NCBI GenBank assembly: GCA_041163765.1
Contig: JBEAQS010000154.1
Coordinates: 1-9,405 of the forward strand
Length of the DNA stretch: 9,405 nucleotides
From: MAG-120531 sp041163765
GTDB lineage: Bacteria > Bacteroidota > Bacteroidia > Flavobacteriales > Flavobacteriaceae
Reading direction: 5' to 3'
Shown here piece after piece: positions 6,479-9,405 of this stretch. Position 1 is the stretch's first letter. Each line of letters opens with the position of its first letter. Made by a program: the position numbers and the translations under genes. Under the pieces are notes generated by a model. That model ran no database searches. It was not told where the DNA came from and saw nothing but the letters and a program-made list of their open reading frames with translations.

Positions 6479-7594
6479 TTAAAGGTCGTTGTTTTTTAAG
6501 ATGGCCGCTGCAGCTTTTCGACTAGCACCCGGTCCACCCAGTTGAGCGTACAGAGAACCATAGGCTTCCAGTTGTGCGGTGCGCGCAGGACCCTCCATTA
6601 AATGCTGTACCTCTTGGGTGAGAATCGGAACGGTAAGTCCATCTTGAATACATTCTGGAACCACCAAACGATTTGAAATGATATTGACCAGTGAAATATA
6701 CGACAAGCGCACCACCCGTTTAGCGATTTGATAGGTCAGCCATTGGGTTTTATAACAAACAATTTGAGGCACTTGCATCAAGGCCGTCTCTAGGGTAGCC
6801 GTGCCGCTGGTCACCAAGGCGAGGTGGGCGTAATTGAGCAGTGCATAGGTGTCGTTCTTACAACGCTTAATCTGAAGGGTTTGGCCGATCACACTGTCGT
6901 AAAACGAATCCTCAATGCCAGGCGCCTGGGCGATGACCCATTGGTATTCGGGAAATCGCTGAGCTGTTTCCAGCATAATCGGTAAGATTGCATTAATTTC
7001 TTGCTTTCTGCTTCCGGGCAACAAGGCGATGATGGGGGTTTGATCCAGGTGATGGGTAGTTAAAAACACCTCTTTTGGGGTGATTTGTTTGGCGGTAAGC
7101 GCATCCAATAGAGGGTGCCCCACATAGGTAACCTCCAGGCCGTGCCGTCGGTAAAATTCTGTTTCAAAAGGCAATATGGCGTAGACGTGATCTACGTAGG
7201 CTTTGATTTTTTTTACCCGTTTAGATCTGGAAGCCCATACCTGTGGCGCGATGTAGTAGTGCACGCAAATACCCATTTCGTGGGCCCACTGGGCAATTTT
7301 AAGATTAAAGCCCGAAAAGTCAATGAGAATAATTCCATCGGGTTTTTCCCGCTCAATGTTTTTTTTAGTTTCCTGAAGGGTCCGCCAGATCAAGGGGAGT
7401 TTTTTCAGTACATCTACCAGCCCCATTACGGCAAATGTGTTGTAATGCTTGATCAGCTGCATTCCCTCGTCCTGCATTTGATCCCCACCGATGCCGGTGA
7501 ATTGAGCTTCAGGCCTGAGCTGCTTGATGGCTTTAATCAGATTGGCACCGTGAAGGTCCCCCGAGGCCTCGCCACAAATTAAAAAAAACTTCAT
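6479..7594 (-). CDS. lpxB: lipid-A-disaccharide synthase
   Basis: LpxB is a family GT19 glycosyltransferase at the inner face of the inner membrane. It joins UDP-2,3-diacylglucosamine to lipid X to form the lipid A disaccharide. Visible motifs in order are GEASGDLHGANL (8-19), GIGGDQM (34-40), MGLVDVLKKLP (57-67), IDFSGFN with D92 (91-97), YIAPQVWASR (114-123), ILPFE (140-144), YVGHPL (157-162), LLPGSRKQEI (191-200) and TSGTATLE (262-269) in the nucleotide-sugar half. The 371 residues are normal for the family. I place the start at 7594: its ATG overlaps the surE TGA as ATGA, and MKFFLICGEASGD is the usual family N-terminus. A longer reading from 7609 would only add METQR from inside surE. 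It is co-transcribed with surE upstream and probably comEC downstream. Confidence 0.96.
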   Translation of the reverse strand: MKFFLICGEASGDLHGANLIKAIKQLRPEAQFTGIGGDQMQDEGMQLIKHYNTFAVMGLVDVLKKLPLIWRTLQETKKNIEREKPDGIILIDFSGFNLKIAQWAHEMGICVHYYIAPQVWASRSKRVKKIKAYVDHVYAILPFETEFYRRHGLEVTYVGHPLLDALTAKQITPKEVFLTTHHLDQTPIIALLPGSRKQEINAILPIMLETAQRFPEYQWVIAQAPGIEDSFYDSVIGQTLQIKRCKNDTYALLNYAHLALVTSGTATLETALMQVPQIVCYKTQWLTYQIAKRVVRLSYISLVNIISNRLVVPECIQDGLTVPILTQEVQHLMEGPARTAQLEAYGSLYAQLGGPGASRKAAAAILKNNDL

Positions 7595-8367
7595 CCGTTG
7601 AGTTTCCATTGGGTAAGTGCCGCCATAGCATGATGCGCCGTAAGGTCGAAATGAACGGGAACCACCGAAACATATCCTTCAGCAAGGGCCCACTCATCCG
7701 TATCCGAACCTGAATCTTGAAGGTCAAAAACTCCGGTCAGCCAATAGTATTCTTTGCCCATAGGGCTTTTTCGCTTGTCAAACTTTTCTCTCCAGTTTGC
7801 TCTAGCTTGACGACAGATGCGGACCCCTTTTATTTCATGGGTACGCGGTATATTCACGTTGAGCACCACACCATTTGGGATGCCTTGAATTAACGCCTCT
7901 TGGGCCAATACACGGGCATAGTGTGCTGCCGAGCTAAAGTCAGCTTCCCAACCGAAGTCGCATAGGCTAAATCCAATAGCGGGGATACCCTCCAATCCAG
8001 CTTCTATGGCGGCGCTCATCGTGCCGGAATAGATGACATTGATGGAGGAATTGGAACCGTGGTTAATCCCGCTGACCACCAAATCTGGTTTGCGTTCCAT
8101 CAATTCGTGCAAGGCTAGTTTGACGCAGTCAGCAGGTGTCCCACTACAACTGTACTCCACAAGGGCTCCATCTTCAGGAGCTCCTTTAAATACTTGTGCA
8201 TACAAGGTGTTGTCGATGGTGATGGCGTGCCCTTTTCCAGATTGTGGACTGTCAGGGGCTACCACGACTACATCTCCAATGGCAGCCATGGTGCGCACCA
8301 GCCACCTGATGCCCGGAGCGGTGATGCCATCATCGTTGGTCACTAAAATCAAAGGTCTTTTTTCCAT
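7591..8367 (-). CDS. surE: 5'/3'-nucleotidase SurE
   Basis: SurE is a metal-dependent phosphatase that removes phosphate from nucleoside 5'- and 3'-monophosphates and has been linked to stationary-phase survival. The N-terminus shows the family metal site: NDDG (D12, D13) followed by APGI, then SPQSGKGHAIT with S43, and SGINHGSN with N102. These correspond to the Asp-Asp-Ser-Asn ligands known in SurE structures. SCSGTPADCVKLAL (73-86) and YSGTMSAAIEAGLEG (113-127) are also typical. At 258 residues it is full length. It is first in a minus-strand run and its stop codon overlaps the lpxB start by four bases, which implies translational coupling. Upstream is a 148-bp divergent spacer shared with prc. 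SurE has no direct role in lipid A synthesis, so the pairing with lpxB probably reflects conserved gene order rather than one pathway. Confidence 0.96.
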   Translation of the reverse strand: MEKRPLILVTNDDGITAPGIRWLVRTMAAIGDVVVVAPDSPQSGKGHAITIDNTLYAQVFKGAPEDGALVEYSCSGTPADCVKLALHELMERKPDLVVSGINHGSNSSINVIYSGTMSAAIEAGLEGIPAIGFSLCDFGWEADFSSAAHYARVLAQEALIQGIPNGVVLNVNIPRTHEIKGVRICRQARANWREKFDKRKSPMGKEYYWLTGVFDLQDSGSDTDEWALAEGYVSVVPVHFDLTAHHAMAALTQWKLNG

Positions 8368-8515
8368 GTAGGCAACAAAACGCTAAAATACAATTTTCTG
8401 TCGTGTATGTTGCGTTAACAGCCAGTCCATGTATGGGTTTCTCGCTGGACAATTAACAAATATTTAGTCCATCAACGCGTTCGATAGAGGAGGGAATTTT
8501 TTTAACTTGCTGCCT
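8368..8515. promoter_or_regulatory. divergent surE/prc spacer, expected promoter region for both
   Basis: This 148-bp AT-rich spacer should hold the promoters of both flanking genes. The best minus-strand candidate is TATTTTAG (8390-8383), one base off TAnnTTTG, ending 16 bases before the surE ATG, but it has no TTG at the -33 position. I found no convincing match for prc. The words GTCCA, TGGAC and GTCCA occur at 8425, 8446 and 8467, spaced exactly 21 bases. A purine run, GAGGAGGG, lies at 8487-8494, too far from the prc ATG to act as a normal Shine-Dalgarno site. Confidence 0.45.
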
Positions 8516-9405
8516 ATGATGAAAAAGAAACTTGCCTACGGACTTTTGTTTGCCTTGGTTTGCCTTGCTTCGTGCAGCTTCACCTCAAACAAGGAGGAAA
8601 ACGATAAAGATAAATTGCTTTTGGAGGTGATTCAATACATCCTCAAGCAAGGTCACTTTGATCCGAAAACTATAGATGATAATTACTCCATCCAAGTGTA
8701 CGATCACTTCATCCAGGGTATGGACCCGATGAAGCGCTATTTTACTCAAGCGGATATTCAGGAGTTTAAAAAATTCCAATACCAGCTCGACGATCAGTTT
8801 AAGGCGGCGGACATTACCTTTTTTGATCTGGTCTACCAAAGATTGGTGGAGCGAATGGCGCAAACCAAGCCTTATGTCAGCGAGTCCTTGGTACAGCCTT
8901 GGGATTTTGATCAGGCGGAGTTTTTTGAAAGCGACTACAAAGCACTTCCCTATGCACAAGGAGCAAAAGAGCTCAAAGAACGGTGGAGATTACAGTTAAA
9001 ATACATGAGTTTAAGCAGTTTTATCGCCCTTCAAGAGGCCGAAAAAACAAAGAAAGAAGAAAACCCAGCCTATGAAGTTAAGTCGGATGCTCTGCTCGAA
9101 AGTGAAGCGAGAAATCAGACTAAAACCACTATGGATGAGTATTTTGATTTTGTCGAAGATCTAGCGCGCAAGGACTATTTTGCACAGTATGTCAATGCGT
9201 TGGTAGAGTCTTTTGACCCGCATACATCCTACATGGCACCGGAAGAAAAAGATCGATTTGATATCGATATGTCGGGTAAGTTTGAAGGTATTGGAGCGCG
9301 TCTATCCAAACGGATGGATCAAACCAAAATCACTGAAATTATTTCTGGCGGGCCAGTTTGGCGTGATCAGGTGCTCGAAGTCGGCGATGAAATTCTGATG
9401 GTGGG
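8516..9405 (+). CDS. prc: carboxy-terminal processing (tail-specific) protease, lipoprotein, 5' part only
   Basis: This is the N-terminal part of an S41-family Prc/Tsp envelope protease, which degrades or trims envelope proteins from their C-termini. The reading frame is open for 296 codons to the window edge. Residues 1-20 form a lipoprotein signal (MMKKK, a hydrophobic run, then LASC with Cys20), so the mature protein should be lipid-anchored in the envelope. Residues of about 30-250 match the helical N-terminal domain of tail-specific proteases, including MDPMKRYF (69-76) and the marker ESFDPHTSYMAP (231-242). FEGIGARL (256-263) and EIISGGPVWR (274-283) begin the PDZ domain, with VGDEIL near the cut (289-294). 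The catalytic Ser-Lys part lies beyond the window. Two adjacent ATG codons (8516 and 8519) can start the gene; the choice changes one residue. It is divergent from surE. Confidence 0.93.
   Translation, partial: MMKKKLAYGLLFALVCLASCSFTSNKEENDKDKLLLEVIQYILKQGHFDPKTIDDNYSIQVYDHFIQGMDPMKRYFTQADIQEFKKFQYQLDDQFKAADITFFDLVYQRLVERMAQTKPYVSESLVQPWDFDQAEFFESDYKALPYAQGAKELKERWRLQLKYMSLSSFIALQEAEKTKKEENPAYEVKSDALLESEARNQTKTTMDEYFDFVEDLARKDYFAQYVNALVESFDPHTSYMAPEEKDRFDIDMSGKFEGIGARLSKRMDQTKITEIISGGPVWRDQVLEVGDEILMV

Noticed and set aside
7115..7582. A 155-codon plus-strand open frame opposite lpxB
   Set aside because: It lies wholly antisense to the N-terminal half of lpxB, whose motifs are intact, and its translation shows no recognisable domain or signal.
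8033..8371. A 112-codon plus-strand open frame opposite the surE 5' half
   Set aside because: surE motifs on the other strand are complete, and the translation is low-complexity and unrecognisable.
8372..8413. Inverted repeat GCAACA ... TGTTGC in the surE/prc spacer
   Set aside because: The six-base arms are about 30 bases apart with no supporting extension, consistent with chance.
8585..8959. A 124-codon minus-strand open frame opposite prc
   Set aside because: It mirrors the prc coding sequence, which has a clear lipoprotein signal and TSP domain in the plus frame.
1..9405. Search for mobile elements, CRISPR arrays, tRNA/rRNA, toxin-antitoxin or defence genes
   Set aside because: No terminal repeats, transposase motifs, spaced direct repeats, clover-leaf sequences or defence-type domains were found. 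Every long stretch is accounted for by core genes.

Overview
The window looks like a chromosomal core segment of a Bacteroidetes bacterium, most likely a marine member of Flavobacteriaceae. Three things point there: family-level resemblance of the proteins, the combination of a class II HMG-CoA reductase with a secreted DPP IV-type peptidase and a POT peptide transporter, and the order prc - surE - lpxB - comEC. There is little Shine-Dalgarno signal before the starts, and one perfect match to the Bacteroidetes -7 promoter element (TAnnTTTG) is present. These assignments rest on recognition of motifs, not on a database search. LpxB shows that the cell makes lipid A and is Gram-negative.

Layout. 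Positions 1-1257 (minus) hold a class II HMG-CoA reductase that runs off the left edge. A short divergent spacer (1258-1328) carries a candidate promoter and a perfect 18-bp palindrome. It is followed on the plus strand by a secreted S9B dipeptidyl peptidase (1329-3548) and a proton-coupled oligopeptide transporter (3602-4954). A long hairpin (4966-5004) separates this pair from a convergent minus-strand cluster: comEC (5006-6439), lpxB (6479-7594) and surE (7591-8367). Across a 148-bp spacer, the plus strand then starts a lipoprotein tail-specific protease, prc (8516 to beyond the right edge).

How the genes work together. The peptidase and transporter form a plausible protein-scavenging pair: the exported peptidase releases Xaa-Pro type dipeptides and the inner-membrane symporter imports them. 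HMG-CoA reductase probably feeds isoprenoid synthesis through mevalonate. The surE-lpxB-comEC run reads as one operon; surE and lpxB overlap by ATGA, which fixes the lpxB start. Prc is an envelope protease.

I saw no mobile element, CRISPR array, tRNA or rRNA, and no clear unknown multi-gene system. The points worth a second look are the palindrome in the mvaA/peptidase spacer, a ComEC that ends early and is very rich in tryptophan, the start choices for mvaA and lpxB, and three evenly phased half-sites upstream of prc.
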